This document shows positions 19,001-29,146 of a stretch of 47,675 bases of DNA, in pieces. The notes under the pieces were generated by a model. It saw only the letters and a list, made by a program, of their open reading frames with translations. It had not been told where the DNA came from and searched no databases. The stretch comes from Thiohalomonas denitrificans. GTDB taxonomy: Bacteria > Pseudomonadota > Gammaproteobacteria > Thiohalomonadales > Thiohalomonadaceae. The DNA lies in contig NZ_JAENYR010000022.1 of assembly GCF_016841685.1 (NCBI RefSeq), forward strand, positions 1-47,675. The letters are read 5' to 3'. Position numbers and translations under genes: made by a program. Position 1 is the first letter of the stretch, and each line of letters begins with the position of its first letter.

Positions 19001-21358
19001 CTAGGCCTGCGTGAGTTCGATGCTCTCGAAGGCGCCGCCCAGGAGCTCACTACCCCGCTTTCCCGAGGCGATGTAGACGCTCCCCGGCGGAACCCTTTCA
19101 TCCGCCACTATCGGCAGTTCGGTACGGCTGTCGCCACGGCTAACCCGGACGCGTCCGGCACTGCTCAGACCCGCATCGGCCAGGGTTTCGGCACATGCGT
19201 GTACCGCCGCCGCACCGGCAAGCGGCGTATCCTGCAGGGGTGCGGCCCGCCGCACCATCGGATCCACGGCATAGATCGGAAAGTCCGTCGTTCGCACAAT
19301 GCCGGTGGGTGCCGGGCCGAGAGTCGGCGCCTGCCACGCGCGACCGTTATCCGGCCGGACATCACGGCATGCGCCCTGCACCTCGGCGAGCACTTCGTCG
19401 GAGCCCATGTAGCCGAAACCTTCGGTATCCAGCAGGTTGCCAAGCACACGCAGCAGCTTCCAGGCCGGCCGTGCTTCGCCCGGCGGATTCGCACAGCCGG
19501 CAAAGCTCTGCCAACGACCCTCGCCGTTGACATACGTACCGGAGGTTTCCAGGTAGAGCGCAATGGGCAGGATGGCATCGGCATATTCGCGCATGGCGGG
19601 GCTGTCGTAGGCGGACAACGCCACGACGAATTCGGCCGCATCCAGGGCGCGTGTGGCCAGTGCCGGATCGATACAGTCCCGTTCCGGCTCGAGCCCCAAT
19701 AACAGGTAACCCCCCAGGCCGGACTCGAACATCGCTCTCCAGTCTTTCCCGCTATCGACCTCGGACCCGGCTGTCCCGCGATGTGGCAGCGCACCGGCCA
19801 GCCAGGCGCCGACACTGTTGCCGCCCTCGGCCAGGAAACCGATACGCACATCCGACAGGTCGGCCAATTGCACCCCCAGTTGCCGCAATGCACCGGCCGC
19901 GGGATGGTAGGCGCTGATGTTACCCAGCAATACCGTGCCGTTTTTGGCCTCGATCAGTGAGCGGGCAATGGCCCGATGTCGATCCTCTATATCGACAGTG
20001 ACCAGGGCATCAAGACCCTCGACTGTAGCGCCTTTCTGTTCGGCTGCCGCACTCACCACAGCAGCCAACTGACCGAGCATGCCGGCCGGGGTATCGATCA
20101 GTTTCTCTCCCACGGGGAAGTGGAAGTCGTAATCCATCGGATTGATCAACGATACCTTGGCCCCCTTGAGGGCGGCCTGCCGCAAACGCTGGCCGAGCAG
20201 CGGCTGTTCGTGGCGCACATTGGAACCCACCAGCAGGGCTGCATCCAGGCTGCCGAGCGAAGCGATGGATTGCCCCAACCAGGGGAAACTCGGCATCGCG
20301 TCCTGATCCGAAAAATCCTGCTGCCGTACCCTGTGGTCAATATGCGATGAACCGAGCTTCCTCATGAGCTTCTGAAGCAGATAGAGCTCTTCGGTGGTGG
20401 ACCAGTCGGCTGCCAGCGCTCCCAGATTCGCTGCTCCGTCGCGAGCGATGATCCGCTTTAGGCCATCGGCAGCGAACGTCAGTGCGGTATCCCAGTCTGT
20501 TTCCTGCCATTGGCCGTCTCTCTTGATCAATGGAGCCATGGCACGGTCTTTGTCATACAAGGCGGTGTAACTGAAGCGGTCACGGTCGGCCAGCCAGGTC
20601 TCGTTGACCTCTTCGTTCTCCCGGGGAACGACACGCATGACGCGGTGAGCCCGCGTATCCACCCGCAGGTTGGCGCCGACACAGTCGTGAGGAGACACAC
20701 TGTGATGCGCGGTCAACTCCCAGGGGCGCGCCGTATAGCGATAAGGCTTTGAAGTCAGTGCACCCACCGGGCAGAGGTCAATGACATTCCCCGACAGCTC
20801 GGATTCGACGGCGTCCTCCAGATAAGTGGTGATTCGCATATGTTCACCACGACCGGGTGCCCCTAGCTCCATCATGCCTGCGATCTCCTGCCCAAAACGA
20901 ACGCAGCGCGTGCAGTGGATGCATCGAGTCATATCGGTAGCGATGAGCGGCCCGATATTCCTGTCCCGGACGACACGCTTGCCCTCGTTGTAGCGAGAGA
21001 CATCGTTGCCGAAACCCATAGCCATTTCCTGCAGGTCACACTCCCCGCCCTGATCGCAGATGGGACAGTCCAGAGGGTGATTGATGAGCAGAAACTCCAT
21101 CACCGAGCGCTGCGCGGCGATGGCTTTGGGTGAGCGTGTATAGACCTTCATACCGCCGGTAACCGGCGTGGCGCAGGCGGGAACCGGTTTCCCCACCTTT
21201 TCCACTTCGACCAGGCACATACGGCAATTGGCGGCAATGGAAAGCTTCTTGTGGTAGCAGAAGCGTGGAATGGTGATGCCGGCGATATCGGCCGCTTCGA
21301 TCACCATTGCACCCTCTTCGGCCTTAATCGTGACGCCGTTGATTTCAATGTCTACCAT
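19001..21358 (-). CDS. nuoG: NADH-quinone oxidoreductase subunit G
   Basis: The large iron-sulfur subunit of the peripheral arm, with a molybdopterin-oxidoreductase-like C-terminal part that lacks cofactor. It has 785 residues. The N-terminal [2Fe-2S] ligands lie in CYHKKLSIAANCRMC plus a later CAT; the His/Cys motif is HPLDCPICDQGGECDLQ and the [4Fe-4S] motif is CIHCTRCVRFGQEIAG. The position where some NuoG proteins bind the off-path N7 cluster reads SVSPHDCVGANLRV without the CxxC pattern, so N7 appears absent. ATG start. Its stop codon lies inside the direct repeat flanking the downstream MITE-like element. Confidence 0.98.
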   Translation of the reverse strand: MVDIEINGVTIKAEEGAMVIEAADIAGITIPRFCYHKKLSIAANCRMCLVEVEKVGKPVPACATPVTGGMKVYTRSPKAIAAQRSVMEFLLINHPLDCPICDQGGECDLQEMAMGFGNDVSRYNEGKRVVRDRNIGPLIATDMTRCIHCTRCVRFGQEIAGMMELGAPGRGEHMRITTYLEDAVESELSGNVIDLCPVGALTSKPYRYTARPWELTAHHSVSPHDCVGANLRVDTRAHRVMRVVPRENEEVNETWLADRDRFSYTALYDKDRAMAPLIKRDGQWQETDWDTALTFAADGLKRIIARDGAANLGALAADWSTTEELYLLQKLMRKLGSSHIDHRVRQQDFSDQDAMPSFPWLGQSIASLGSLDAALLVGSNVRHEQPLLGQRLRQAALKGAKVSLINPMDYDFHFPVGEKLIDTPAGMLGQLAAVVSAAAEQKGATVEGLDALVTVDIEDRHRAIARSLIEAKNGTVLLGNISAYHPAAGALRQLGVQLADLSDVRIGFLAEGGNSVGAWLAGALPHRGTAGSEVDSGKDWRAMFESGLGGYLLLGLEPERDCIDPALATRALDAAEFVVALSAYDSPAMREYADAILPIALYLETSGTYVNGEGRWQSFAGCANPPGEARPAWKLLRVLGNLLDTEGFGYMGSDEVLAEVQGACRDVRPDNGRAWQAPTLGPAPTGIVRTTDFPIYAVDPMVRRAAPLQDTPLAGAAAVHACAETLADAGLSSAGRVRVSRGDSRTELPIVADERVPPGSVYIASGKRGSELLGGAFESIELTQA

Positions 21359-21396
21359 GTTCTTTCCAGCGTTCTCTCGCCAACGTGAACGGTATC

Positions 21397-22659
21397 TTAC
21401 TTGCCGCGTTCGATATGGCTCTCGAACTCTTCACGGAAGTGTTTCAGAAAACTGCGCACCGGCATCGCGGCCGCATCCCCCAGGGCGCAAATCGTATGCC
21501 CCATGATGTTGCCGGCCACCCGGTCCAGCTTTTCAAGATCCTCAGGGCAGCCCTGGCCGTTCTCGATGCGGTGCACCATCCGGGAGAGCCAGCCAGTACC
21601 TTCACGGCACGGCGTGCACTGGCCGCAGGACTCTTCGTAATAGAAGTGCGACAGCCGTGCGAGGGCCCGAACCATGCAGGTGGTCTCGTCCATAATAATG
21701 ACAGAGCCCGCCCCCAGCATCGAACCGGCCTTGGCAATGGAGTCATAATCCATGTCCATGCCCATGGCCACATCCGCCGGCAGCACGGGTGTGGAGCTGC
21801 CGCCCGGAATCACCGCCTTCAGTTTGCGCCCTTTCCAGACCCCTCCGGCCATTTCCAGCAGTTCGGCGAACGGAGTGCCCAGGGGAATCTCATAATTACC
21901 CGGCTTTTCCACATGCCCGGATACGGAAAAAAGCTTGTCACCGCCGTTATTCGGTTTACCGAGTTCCAGAAACCACCGGCCGCCTTTTTCCAGGATCACG
22001 GGTACGGAGGCGAGTGACTCGGTGTTGTTGATGGTGGTCGGACGACCATAGAGACCATAGCTGGCCGGGAATGGGGGTTTGAATCGCGGCTGCCCCTTTT
22101 TGCCCTCGAGGGATTCGAGCAGCGCCGTCTCCTCGCCGCAGATATACGCACCGGCGCCGAGATGGGCTTCGATATCGAAATCGAAACCACTGCCAAAAAG
22201 ACCCTTGCCGAGCAGCCCCGCTGCCCGCGCCTCTTCGAGCGCGCCCTGGAAGCGTTCATACGGCTCCCAGAACTCGCCACGAATATAGTTGTACCCCATG
22301 CTGGCGCCGATCGTATACCCGGCGATGGCCATGCCTTCGATCAGCTGATGAGGGTTGTAACGAAGGATGTCGCGATCCTTGCAGGTACCCGGCTCGCCCT
22401 CATCCGAATTGCAGACGATGTACTTCTGTCCGGGGACACCTCGCGGCATAAAGCTCCACTTGAGCCCGGTCGGGAACCCCGCACCCCCGCGGCCACGCAG
22501 CGCCGACGTCTTCAGCTCGGCGATGATATCGTCAGCCGACGTCTGCTCCTTGAGGATGCGCTCCAGAACCTGATAGCCGCCGACGCTCTTGTAAGCCTCC
22601 AGCGTCCAGGCATTTTCGAGGTGCAGTGTGCGGAAGCATATCTGGTTAGTTTTCATCAT
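21397..22659 (-). CDS. nuoF: NADH-quinone oxidoreductase subunit F
   Basis: The NADH- and FMN-binding subunit, entry point of electrons into complex I. It has about 420 residues. [15 protein letters not shown] near residue 55 and [20 protein letters not shown] near 175 are the FMN/NADH-binding glycine-rich segments; [14 protein letters not shown] near 345 and a later cysteine ([10 protein letters not shown]) ligate [4Fe-4S] N3. The frame opens with TTG-ATG-ATG; I take the first ATG (22657-22659). The second is equally possible. nuoG begins 38 bp downstream. Confidence 0.98.
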   Translation of the reverse strand: MMKTNQICFRTLHLENAWTLEAYKSVGGYQVLERILKEQTSADDIIAELKTSALRGRGGAGFPTGLKWSFMPRGVPGQKYIVCNSDEGEPGTCKDRDILRYNPHQLIEGMAIAGYTIGASMGYNYIRGEFWEPYERFQGALEEARAAGLLGKGLFGSGFDFDIEAHLGAGAYICGEETALLESLEGKKGQPRFKPPFPASYGLYGRPTTINNTESLASVPVILEKGGRWFLELGKPNNGGDKLFSVSGHVEKPGNYEIPLGTPFAELLEMAGGVWKGRKLKAVIPGGSSTPVLPADVAMGMDMDYDSIAKAGSMLGAGSVIIMDETTCMVRALARLSHFYYEESCGQCTPCREGTGWLSRMVHRIENGQGCPEDLEKLDRVAGNIMGHTICALGDAAAMPVRSFLKHFREEFESHIERGK

Positions 22660-22775
22660 CAACGGGCTACTGATTCCGATTACTGGTTAACGATCCGGCT
22701 TTACATCAGGCGTATCCGCCCACTTGGGGGCAGCGGACCACTCGCGACAGGCGACGGGTAACCAGCAAGTCACAT

Positions 22776-23273
22776 TCATTCAAGGGTGTCCAACAGACGA
22801 TCCAGCGTCTCAGGGGTCAGGTTTTCGATATACTCCCGGCCCAACTGTAGCATCGGTGCATTCACGCAGGCCCCAAGGCACTCCACCTCTTTGAGGGTGA
22901 ATTTGCCATCGGCCGTGCTCTCGCCGAGCTTGATCCCCAAACGCTTTTCCAGATGTTCCACTACCTCATCCGAACCGCGCAGCATGCAGGAGATGTTGGT
23001 ACAGATAGACAGCTTGTGACGACCGACCGGATTGAGCTCATACATCGAATAGAAGGTCGCCACTTCATAGACTGCAACTGTCGGCATATCCAGGTAAGCC
23101 GCTATGGCCCCGATAAGGGCGTCCGTCAGATAGCCTTCATTTTGCTCCTGCGCAATACGCAGGGCCGCCATGACCGCCGACTGTTGCTGATCGGACGGGT
23201 ACTTCGCGATCCAGTCGTCGATCTCGGCTCGGGTATCCGGTGTCAGTAACTCGATGTTTCCCGGTTGCGCCAT
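22776..23273 (-). CDS. nuoE: NADH-quinone oxidoreductase subunit E
   Basis: A thioredoxin-fold [2Fe-2S] (N1a) subunit of the NADH dehydrogenase module. It has 165 residues. The ligand pairs are CTNISC near residue 90 and CLGAC near 133; the sequence QNEGYLTDALIGAIAAYLDM precedes them. The ATG overlaps the TGA of nuoD (ATGA), implying translational coupling. A 113-116-bp gap to nuoF shows no recognisable feature. Confidence 0.97.
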   Translation of the reverse strand: MAQPGNIELLTPDTRAEIDDWIAKYPSDQQQSAVMAALRIAQEQNEGYLTDALIGAIAAYLDMPTVAVYEVATFYSMYELNPVGRHKLSICTNISCMLRGSDEVVEHLEKRLGIKLGESTADGKFTLKEVECLGACVNAPMLQLGREYIENLTPETLDRLLDTLE

Positions 23274-24526
23274 CAGCGATCGATCTCCCCGAAAACGATG
23301 TCTTGGGTTCCGATCACCGCCACCACGTCGGCAATCATGTGGCCGCGTGTCATTTCGTTGAATGCGGAGAGATGGGCAAAGCCCGGAGCGCGGATCTTGA
23401 GTCGGTAAGGGCGGTTGGCGCCATCGGAGACCAGATAGATCCCGAACTCACCCTTGGGGTGTTCCACCGCGGCATAGGCCTCCCCCTTCGGTAGGGTGAT
23501 CCCTTCGGAGAAGAGTTTGAAGTGGTGAATCAACGCCTCCATATTGCCCTTCATCTCGGTGCGTGATGGCGGCGTGACCTTGTGGTCATCCGCCATCACC
23601 GGCCCTGGATTCCTACGCAGCCAGTCCACGCACTGCTTGATGATGCGGTTGCTCTGGCGGAACTCCTCCATGCGCACCAGATAGCGGTCGTAGCAGTCGC
23701 CATTGGTCCCGATGGGAATATCGAAGTCGAGCTGGTCGTAGACATCATAGGGCTGCTTCTTGCGAAGGTCCCACTCGATGCCCGAGCCTCGCAACATCGG
23801 ACCACTAAAACCCAGCTGCAGGGCTCGTTCCGGCGAGACGATTCCGATGTCGACGGTACGCTGCTTCCATATCCGGTTCTCTGTCAGCAGAGTTTCATAC
23901 TCGTCCACCAGTTTCGGAAAACGGTTGGTAAAGTCCTCGATGAAGTCGAGCAGCGATCCCTGCCGGGGATGATTGAGGGCTTCGATCTCCTTGTCGCCGT
24001 GCCACTTGGATACCTCGTACTGCGGCATCGAATCGGGCAGGTCGCGATAGACGCCTCCGGGCCTGTAGTAGGCCGCGTGCAGACGCGCACCCGAGACCGC
24101 TTCATAGCAGTCCATCAGGTCCTCGCGTTCGCGAAAACAGTAGAGGAACATGGTCATCGCCCCCACATCCAGCGCGTGGGAGCCGAGCCACAGCAGGTGA
24201 TTCAAAATGCGGGTGATCTCATCGAACATCACCCGGATGTACTGTCCCCGAATCGGCACCTCGATCCCGGCAAGCTTCTCAATCGCCATGCAGTAGGCGT
24301 GCTCATTACACATCATAGAGACGTAATCGAGCCGATCCATATAGGGAAGCGACTGCAGGTAGTGCTTGTTTTCGGCCAGCTTTTCGGTTGCCCGGTGCAG
24401 TAGACCGATATGGGGATCCGCGCGCTCCACGACCTCCCCGTCCAGTTCGAGGACCAGACGCAACACCCCGTGTGCTGCGGGGTGCTGTGGCCCGAAATTC
24501 ATCGTGTAGTTACGGATTTCAGGCAC
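23273..24526 (-). CDS. nuoD: NADH-quinone oxidoreductase subunit D
   Basis: The 49-kDa-type subunit, related to the NiFe hydrogenase large subunit, that shapes the quinone site with NuoB. It has 417 residues from GTG 24524-24526, which yields [19 protein letters not shown], the exact family opening, and has GGAGAG upstream. A longer in-frame extension of 48 residues overlaps nuoC in another frame and is rejected. [15 protein letters not shown] and [15 protein letters not shown] are further signatures. It overlaps the nuoC stop by 8 bp. Separate nuoC and nuoD, rather than the fused enteric nuoCD, is a lineage marker. Confidence 0.98.
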   Translation of the reverse strand: MPEIRNYTMNFGPQHPAAHGVLRLVLELDGEVVERADPHIGLLHRATEKLAENKHYLQSLPYMDRLDYVSMMCNEHAYCMAIEKLAGIEVPIRGQYIRVMFDEITRILNHLLWLGSHALDVGAMTMFLYCFREREDLMDCYEAVSGARLHAAYYRPGGVYRDLPDSMPQYEVSKWHGDKEIEALNHPRQGSLLDFIEDFTNRFPKLVDEYETLLTENRIWKQRTVDIGIVSPERALQLGFSGPMLRGSGIEWDLRKKQPYDVYDQLDFDIPIGTNGDCYDRYLVRMEEFRQSNRIIKQCVDWLRRNPGPVMADDHKVTPPSRTEMKGNMEALIHHFKLFSEGITLPKGEAYAAVEHPKGEFGIYLVSDGANRPYRLKIRAPGFAHLSAFNEMTRGHMIADVVAVIGTQDIVFGEIDR

Positions 24527-25211
24527 CGGAACTCTCCCCTTTGGTCTCGGGCTCGGGCTCGGCAAAACGATGGTCTTCCCGAATGATGTGCGGTACGAGA
24601 TTTCTCGGCTCGATACTGACGGGCTCATAGACAACCCGCTTCCTTTCCGGGTCGTATCGCATTTCCACATTTCCCGACAGCGGGAAGTCCTTGCGGAATG
24701 GATGGCCGATAAAACCGTAATCGGTCAAAATCCGGCGCAGATCGAGGTGGCCGTCAAAAACGATACCAAACAGGTCGAACGCCTCACGTTCGTACCAGTC
24801 AGCCGAACTCCATAATTCAACAACCGAAGGTACTATCGGCATTGCATCATCGGAAGCAAACACCCGCAGGCGAAGCCGGTGGTTGTTGGTGATCGACAGC
24901 AGATGATAAACGACTGCGAAACGAGGCCCTTCCCAGCGACCCCGATTGCGCTGTTCGTCGGCCGGTGAGGCCAAATGATACTCCCGGGTATCGAGACTCC
25001 CGTGCCCATAGGTGGAATAGTCCACACCGCAGAGATCCATGAGCTGCTCGAATCCGAATTGCGGCTCACCGCGGAGCACTTCGCAAACATTCAAAAGATG
25101 TTCCGAAGAAACCTCGACCGTCAACTCGCTGCCGACGACGCGCGTCTTCACGCCTTCACTGCCGAAGCGCTCTTCGACACGTTTGGCTAGCTGCTGGTAG
25201 TAGTCGAACAT
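24519..25211 (-). CDS. nuoC: NADH-quinone oxidoreductase subunit C
   Basis: The 30-kDa-type peripheral-arm subunit that packs against NuoD. It has 230 residues. The family signature is [25 protein letters not shown] near residue 150, followed by [20 protein letters not shown] start; nuoB ends 15 bp upstream, and the gap contains the small palindrome AACTCCGGGAGTT. The C-terminal tail ([13 protein letters not shown]) overlaps the nuoD start. Confidence 0.98.
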   Translation of the reverse strand: MFDYYQQLAKRVEERFGSEGVKTRVVGSELTVEVSSEHLLNVCEVLRGEPQFGFEQLMDLCGVDYSTYGHGSLDTREYHLASPADEQRNRGRWEGPRFAVVYHLLSITNNHRLRLRVFASDDAMPIVPSVVELWSSADWYEREAFDLFGIVFDGHLDLRRILTDYGFIGHPFRKDFPLSGNVEMRYDPERKRVVYEPVSIEPRNLVPHIIREDHRFAEPEPETKGESSGA

Positions 25212-25226
25212 GTAAACTCCGGGAGT

Positions 25227-25703
25227 TTAGCGGGCAATGGTATTGGTCCGCCGGATCTTGTTCTGTAGTTGCAAGATACCGTAAAGCAGGGCCTCGGCGG
25301 TAGGCGGGCAGCCCGGCACATAGATGTCCACCGGCACAATTCGATCACAGCCGCGAACCACAGAATAAGAGTAGTGATAGTAACCGCCGCCATTGGCGCA
25401 GGAGCCCATCGAAATCACCCAGCGCGGCTCGGCCATCTGGTCGTACACCTTACGCAGAGCCGGTGCCATTTTGTTGCACAATGTACCGGCCACAATCATC
25501 ACATCCGACTGACGGGGGCTGGGCCGAAACAGGATCCCGAAGCGATCGAGATCGTACCGGGCCGCACCGGCATGCATCATTTCCACCGCGCAACACGCCA
25601 ACCCGAAGGTCATGGGCCACATGGAGCCGGTCCTTGCCCAGTTGATCAGTTTGTCAGCCGAGGTGGTGACGAAGCCCCTGTCGAGAATGCCTTCTACTCC
25701 CAC
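25227..25703 (-). CDS. nuoB: NADH-quinone oxidoreductase subunit B
   Basis: Holds the terminal [4Fe-4S] cluster N2, which reduces quinone. Ligands are the tandem cysteines in [10 protein letters not shown], then [10 protein letters not shown] and [12 protein letters not shown] place the start at GTG 25701-25703, giving 158 residues with opening [22 protein letters not shown], typical of alpha/beta/gamma NuoB; GGGGG lies about 7 nt upstream. An earlier ATG at 25722-25724 would add seven residues read from inside nuoA. It overlaps nuoA by 10 bp. Confidence 0.96.
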   Translation of the reverse strand: MGVEGILDRGFVTTSADKLINWARTGSMWPMTFGLACCAVEMMHAGAARYDLDRFGILFRPSPRQSDVMIVAGTLCNKMAPALRKVYDQMAEPRWVISMGSCANGGGYYHYSYSVVRGCDRIVPVDIYVPGCPPTAEALLYGILQLQNKIRRTNTIAR

Positions 25704-26050
25704 TGCAGGGCCCCCTTTTTCCATTCATAGATGAAGCCAATCACGAGAATGCCCAGGAACAGCATCATGGCCGAAAAGCCAAATAGGCCGATATCCTTCA
25801 GGACAATAGCCCAGGGAAAGAGAAAAGCGATTTCGAGATCGAAAATGATGAAGAGGATGGCGACCAGGTAGAAGCGCACATCGAATTTCATGCGCGAATC
25901 TTCAAAAGCCTCGAAGCCACATTCATAAGGTGAGAGTTTTGCCGTATCGGGCCGGTGGGGACCCAAAATAAACCCGAATGCCATCATTGCACCGCCGACG
26001 ATGACACCCACGACGATGAAGATCAGGATGGGCAAATAATTTTCAAGCAT
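25694..26050 (-). CDS. nuoA: NADH-quinone oxidoreductase subunit A
   Basis: A small three-helix membrane subunit near the quinone channel; the first gene of the 14-gene operon. It has 118 residues. The loop [28 protein letters not shown] carries the conserved cysteine and acidic residues. ATG start about 65 nt after the predicted transcription start from the 26122-26150 promoter. The C-terminal WKKGALQWE coding region overlaps the nuoB start. Confidence 0.98.
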   Translation of the reverse strand: MLENYLPILIFIVVGVIVGGAMMAFGFILGPHRPDTAKLSPYECGFEAFEDSRMKFDVRFYLVAILFIIFDLEIAFLFPWAIVLKDIGLFGFSAMMLFLGILVIGFIYEWKKGALQWE

Positions 26051-26121
26051 GCGACAACCTCATCCCTGGCGGCCCGGACCCGCGCCCGCCAATCGACCGA
26101 TAACGATTCGGAAAGGCTGTC

Positions 26122-26150
26122 AGTGTAGGCGGGCCGCCGAGGACGGTCAA
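26122..26150 (-). promoter_or_regulatory. Candidate sigma70 promoter of the nuo operon
   Basis: On the minus strand TTGACC (-35, five of six) and TACACT (-10, four of six) are separated by exactly 17 bp. The -10 ends about 72 bp before the nuoA ATG. It is the only good candidate in the nuoA-tRNA-Leu gap. Confidence 0.7.
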
Positions 26151-26400
26151 GCCGGGCAACTACCAAAAACCTTAGCGATTCATGGGGTTGAATACACAGG
26201 ACCGAGAGACTTGTGCCGCGCAACGGCTTTGACGGCCTGCACTACGAATTTCCCGTACCCTGCCATCGAATACGGTTCTGTCGTCCAGCGAGTTTTTGTG
26301 ATTTTTTATACCAATGCCCCGGGTGAAGGACATTGCGGACCGGTGATCCGCCAATATCGTGACTTTAATTGTTATCGTCACTTGCTTCTCTGATCAAAAT
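26151..26400. other. Remaining nuoA / tRNA-Leu intergenic DNA
   Basis: Together with the promoter this gap is 350 bp. I see no gene. A modest hairpin (AATGTCC with GGGGCATT, read on minus, about 26313-26341) lacks a T-tract. Regulatory sites for nuo may lie upstream of the promoter, but none was recognised. Confidence 0.4.
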
Positions 26401-26485
26401 TGGTGCCGAAGGCCGGACTCGAACCGGCACGGGTTGCCCCACCACCCCCTCAAGATGGCGTGTCTACCAATTCCACCACTTCGGC
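26401..26485 (-). tRNA. tRNA-Leu (GAG)
   Basis: An 85-nt class II tRNA with encoded CCA. The acceptor pair is GCCGAAG with CTTCGGC, discriminator A. The D arm contains the leucine-type GGTAGACACG. The anticodon stem CCATC/GGTGG encloses TTGAGGG, giving anticodon GAG. The variable arm is long. It lies 8 bp after secG, so it is probably cotranscribed with tpiA-secG; secG-tRNA-Leu(GAG) linkage is conserved in gammaproteobacteria. Confidence 0.96.
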
Positions 26486-26493
26486 GAAAAGTT

Positions 26494-26871
26494 TTATTCG
26501 GGCTTGGGAGTGTCCCGCGGCACTGTCGGTGCCTCGCTGCCCTTTGCGCCGCCTGGAGCCGCTGGGATGTCCGTGGGAGCTGGCGCCTCCTGCGTCTGTT
26601 CCACCGCCGCCGGCAGCTCGGTCACGCTTTTGCGCGATACATTTTGCCCGGAAAAATACGCCAGGGAAAGGCTGGTCAGGAAAAAAACGGTCGCCAGTGT
26701 GGCCGTGCCTCGAGTCAGGAATGAGGCCGAACCCTGGGAACCGAATACGGTCGCCGATGCGCCTGCCCCGAAGGCGGCGCCCATATCGGCCCCTTTCCCC
26801 TGCTGCAAAAGCACCAGTGCGATAAGGACCGCGGCGGCGACGAGATGAACGATGAGCAGTACGCTTTCCAT
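26494..26871 (-). CDS. secG: Protein-export translocase subunit SecG
   Basis: The small auxiliary subunit of the SecYEG channel. It has 125 residues. Two membrane helices (about residues 3-20 and 55-75) flank the conserved cytoplasmic loop [34 protein letters not shown]. The C-terminal tail is proline- and alanine-rich and disordered ([21 protein letters not shown]), longer than in E. coli in relative terms. ATG start. tpiA is 23 bp upstream. Confidence 0.96.
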   Translation of the reverse strand: MESVLLIVHLVAAAVLIALVLLQQGKGADMGAAFGAGASATVFGSQGSASFLTRGTATLATVFFLTSLSLAYFSGQNVSRKSVTELPAAVEQTQEAPAPTDIPAAPGGAKGSEAPTVPRDTPKPE

Positions 26872-26894
26872 TACAATCTATTTCGTTGACCGGT

Positions 26895-27647
26895 TCAGTT
26901 AGCGGCCTTGGCAATGGCCAGGAATTGATCGGCCTTCAGAGAGGCCCCACCAATCAGTCCACCGTCGATATCCGGCTTTGCCATCAATTCGGCGGCGTTT
27001 TCAGGCTTCATGCTTCCGCCGTAGAGGATCTGCAGACCTTCGGCTATTTTGGCGTCTTGAGCCGCCACTCGCTGCCGAATAAATGCGTGTACCGCTTGCG
27101 CCTGTTCCGGCGTGGCGGTTTTGCCCGTACCGATGGCCCAGACGGGCTCGTAAGCAATCACCGCATCCGCCAGTGCAGCCACGCCTTCAGCGGCAATCAC
27201 GGCATCCAACTGGTGTCCGACGACATCTTCGGTAATGTTCTGCTCACGCTCTTCGAGGGTTTCGCCAACACAAACAATCGGCGCCAGACCCGCGGCGCGC
27301 GCTGCAACGAATTTCTTTGCTACATCCTCGTCGGTTTCGCCATAGAGGGTCCGACGTTCGGAGTGGCCGATAATCACGTAGGTACAACCGAATTCCTTTA
27401 CCATTGCAGCGGCGATTTCGCCGGTGAAGGCGCCCGCAGATTCGTGGCTGATATTCTGCGCGCCCCACTTCACCAGGGTGCCGGCCAGCTGCTCGGCCAC
27501 TTCGGGGATATAGACGAAAGGTGGACATACCGCTACGTCGCTTCCCGTGACCTCGCCAATGCCGGTTTTGATGCCGTCAAGCAGGTTTCGGTTCAATTCC
27601 CTGGAGCCGTTCATCTTCCAATTACCAGCTATCAGCGCTCGACGCAT
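26895..27647 (-). CDS. tpiA: Triosephosphate isomerase
   Basis: Interconverts dihydroxyacetone phosphate and glyceraldehyde 3-phosphate in glycolysis/gluconeogenesis. It has 250 residues with a complete TIM barrel. Active-site residues are Lys11 (GNWKMNG), His95 (IIGHSERR) and Glu167 (YEPVWAIGTG); the flexible loop 6 follows Glu167. YGGSMKPENA near residue 208 is the phosphate-binding segment. ATG start. glmM lies 35 bp upstream. Confidence 0.99.
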   Translation of the reverse strand: MRRALIAGNWKMNGSRELNRNLLDGIKTGIGEVTGSDVAVCPPFVYIPEVAEQLAGTLVKWGAQNISHESAGAFTGEIAAAMVKEFGCTYVIIGHSERRTLYGETDEDVAKKFVAARAAGLAPIVCVGETLEEREQNITEDVVGHQLDAVIAAEGVAALADAVIAYEPVWAIGTGKTATPEQAQAVHAFIRQRVAAQDAKIAEGLQILYGGSMKPENAAELMAKPDIDGGLIGGASLKADQFLAIAKAAN

Positions 27648-27682
27648 CGTTTCTCCCCTGCCTTCGAAAACAGGCGCGAAGC

Positions 27683-29068
27683 TTACCTGTTAGAACCGGA
27701 TAAATCAATCGGGCGCGTATCCGGATTACGGGACAAGGCGATCACGGCCTCCACTGAATCGGCCAACCCGCGGGCGACACACTCCACCAGCTCAAGTTCT
27801 TCCCCCTCCACCATCACCCGCACCAGCGGTTCGGTCCCCGAAGGACGAAGGAGTACGCGACCGGTGCCATTCAGCTCCGCCTCAGCGGCACGAACAGAAT
27901 CCTGTACTGCAGTGCAGTCATCCAGGTCAAAACCGGGTGTGGTGCGTACATTAATCATGACTTGCGGGTATTTTGTCATGCCCCCCTTGAGTTCATCAAG
28001 CGACCGCTCCGATTCCACCATGGCGGCCAGAACCTGTAGGGCGGAAATGATGCCGTCTCCGGTAGTGGAGTGGTTCAGACAAAGCAGATGCCCGGAGGAT
28101 TCCCCGCCATACAGCCAGCCGTTTTGCCGGAGGCGTTCCAGGACATAACGGTCGCCCACCTGGACGCGCTGAAAATCGATATTGACGGCCTTGAGTGCGC
28201 GCTCCATGCCGAGATTGCTCATCAGGGTCCCGACCACACCAACGACCGGTTCCCGGCGATGCTGCTCGCGGGCGATGATGAACAGCAGTTCGTCACCATC
28301 GACCACATCGCCGTTGTGGTCGACCATAATGACCCGGTCACCGTCACCGTCAAGGGCAATGCCTGCGTCCGCCCCGCGCTCAATCACTGCCAGACTGAGC
28401 TGTTCAGGTTCGGTCGAACCGCACTCGACGTTGATATTGAGTCCGTCGGGATCGGCACCAATCGTCTCCACTGTGGCACCGAGTTCCCGAAATACGCTTG
28501 GCGCAACATGGTAGGTAGCTCCATTCGAGCAATCGACGATGAGATGCAGCCCCTTGAGACTGAGGTGGCGGGGAAAGGTGCTTTTGCAGAACTCGATATA
28601 ACGGCCGGGGGCATCATCCACCCGGACCGCCTTGCCCAGCGCGGACGACCCCACCGTGGACATGGGCTGCTCCATTCGCTCCTCGATCGCCATTTCCACC
28701 TCGTCCGGCAATTTGGTGCCTTCGGTGGAAAAGAATTTGATCCCATTATCCTGAAACGGATTATGCGAAGCGCTGATGACGATGCCGGCACTGGCCCGCA
28801 GAGTCCGCGTCAGATACGCGACCGCCGGAGTAGGCATGGGTCCCAACAAAAGAATATCGAGACCGGCTGAGGATAGGCCCGCTTCCAGGGCCGACTCGAA
28901 CATGTAGCCGGAAATGCGGGTGTCCTTGCCGATCAGGACCTTGCCCTTGTCGCCGTTCGACAACACCTGACCGGCGGCCCATCCCAGCTTGAGAACGAAT
29001 TCCGGCGTAATCGGAAATTCCCCGACCCGCCCGCGAATACCATCGGTGCCAAAATACTTGCGCCCCAC
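27683..29068 (-). CDS. glmM: Phosphoglucosamine mutase
   Basis: Isomerises glucosamine 6-phosphate to glucosamine 1-phosphate on the route to UDP-GlcNAc for peptidoglycan and LPS. It has 461 residues, all four domains of the alpha-D-phosphohexomutase family. The phosphorylated serine is Ser101 in [16 protein letters not shown]; the Mg-binding loop is DGDGDR at 240-245; the sugar-binding loop is GGESSGH; the phosphate loop is [14 protein letters not shown] near the C-terminus. ATG start. It follows folP by 78 bp, the common folP-glmM pair. Confidence 0.99.
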   Translation of the reverse strand: MGRKYFGTDGIRGRVGEFPITPEFVLKLGWAAGQVLSNGDKGKVLIGKDTRISGYMFESALEAGLSSAGLDILLLGPMPTPAVAYLTRTLRASAGIVISASHNPFQDNGIKFFSTEGTKLPDEVEMAIEERMEQPMSTVGSSALGKAVRVDDAPGRYIEFCKSTFPRHLSLKGLHLIVDCSNGATYHVAPSVFRELGATVETIGADPDGLNINVECGSTEPEQLSLAVIERGADAGIALDGDGDRVIMVDHNGDVVDGDELLFIIAREQHRREPVVGVVGTLMSNLGMERALKAVNIDFQRVQVGDRYVLERLRQNGWLYGGESSGHLLCLNHSTTGDGIISALQVLAAMVESERSLDELKGGMTKYPQVMINVRTTPGFDLDDCTAVQDSVRAAEAELNGTGRVLLRPSGTEPLVRVMVEGEELELVECVARGLADSVEAVIALSRNPDTRPIDLSGSNR

Positions 29069-29146
29069 GTAACTCTCCCTTTAATCACTGTTATTGTTCG
29101 TGCCGAAAAGCCTAGCGGAAAGCACCTGTTTCCGGCGGTATCCAGT

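Noticed and set aside
26300-26345. A terminator after tRNA-Leu
   Set aside because: A 7-bp hairpin with a wobble pair exists, but on the minus strand it is followed by A-rich sequence rather than a T-tract.
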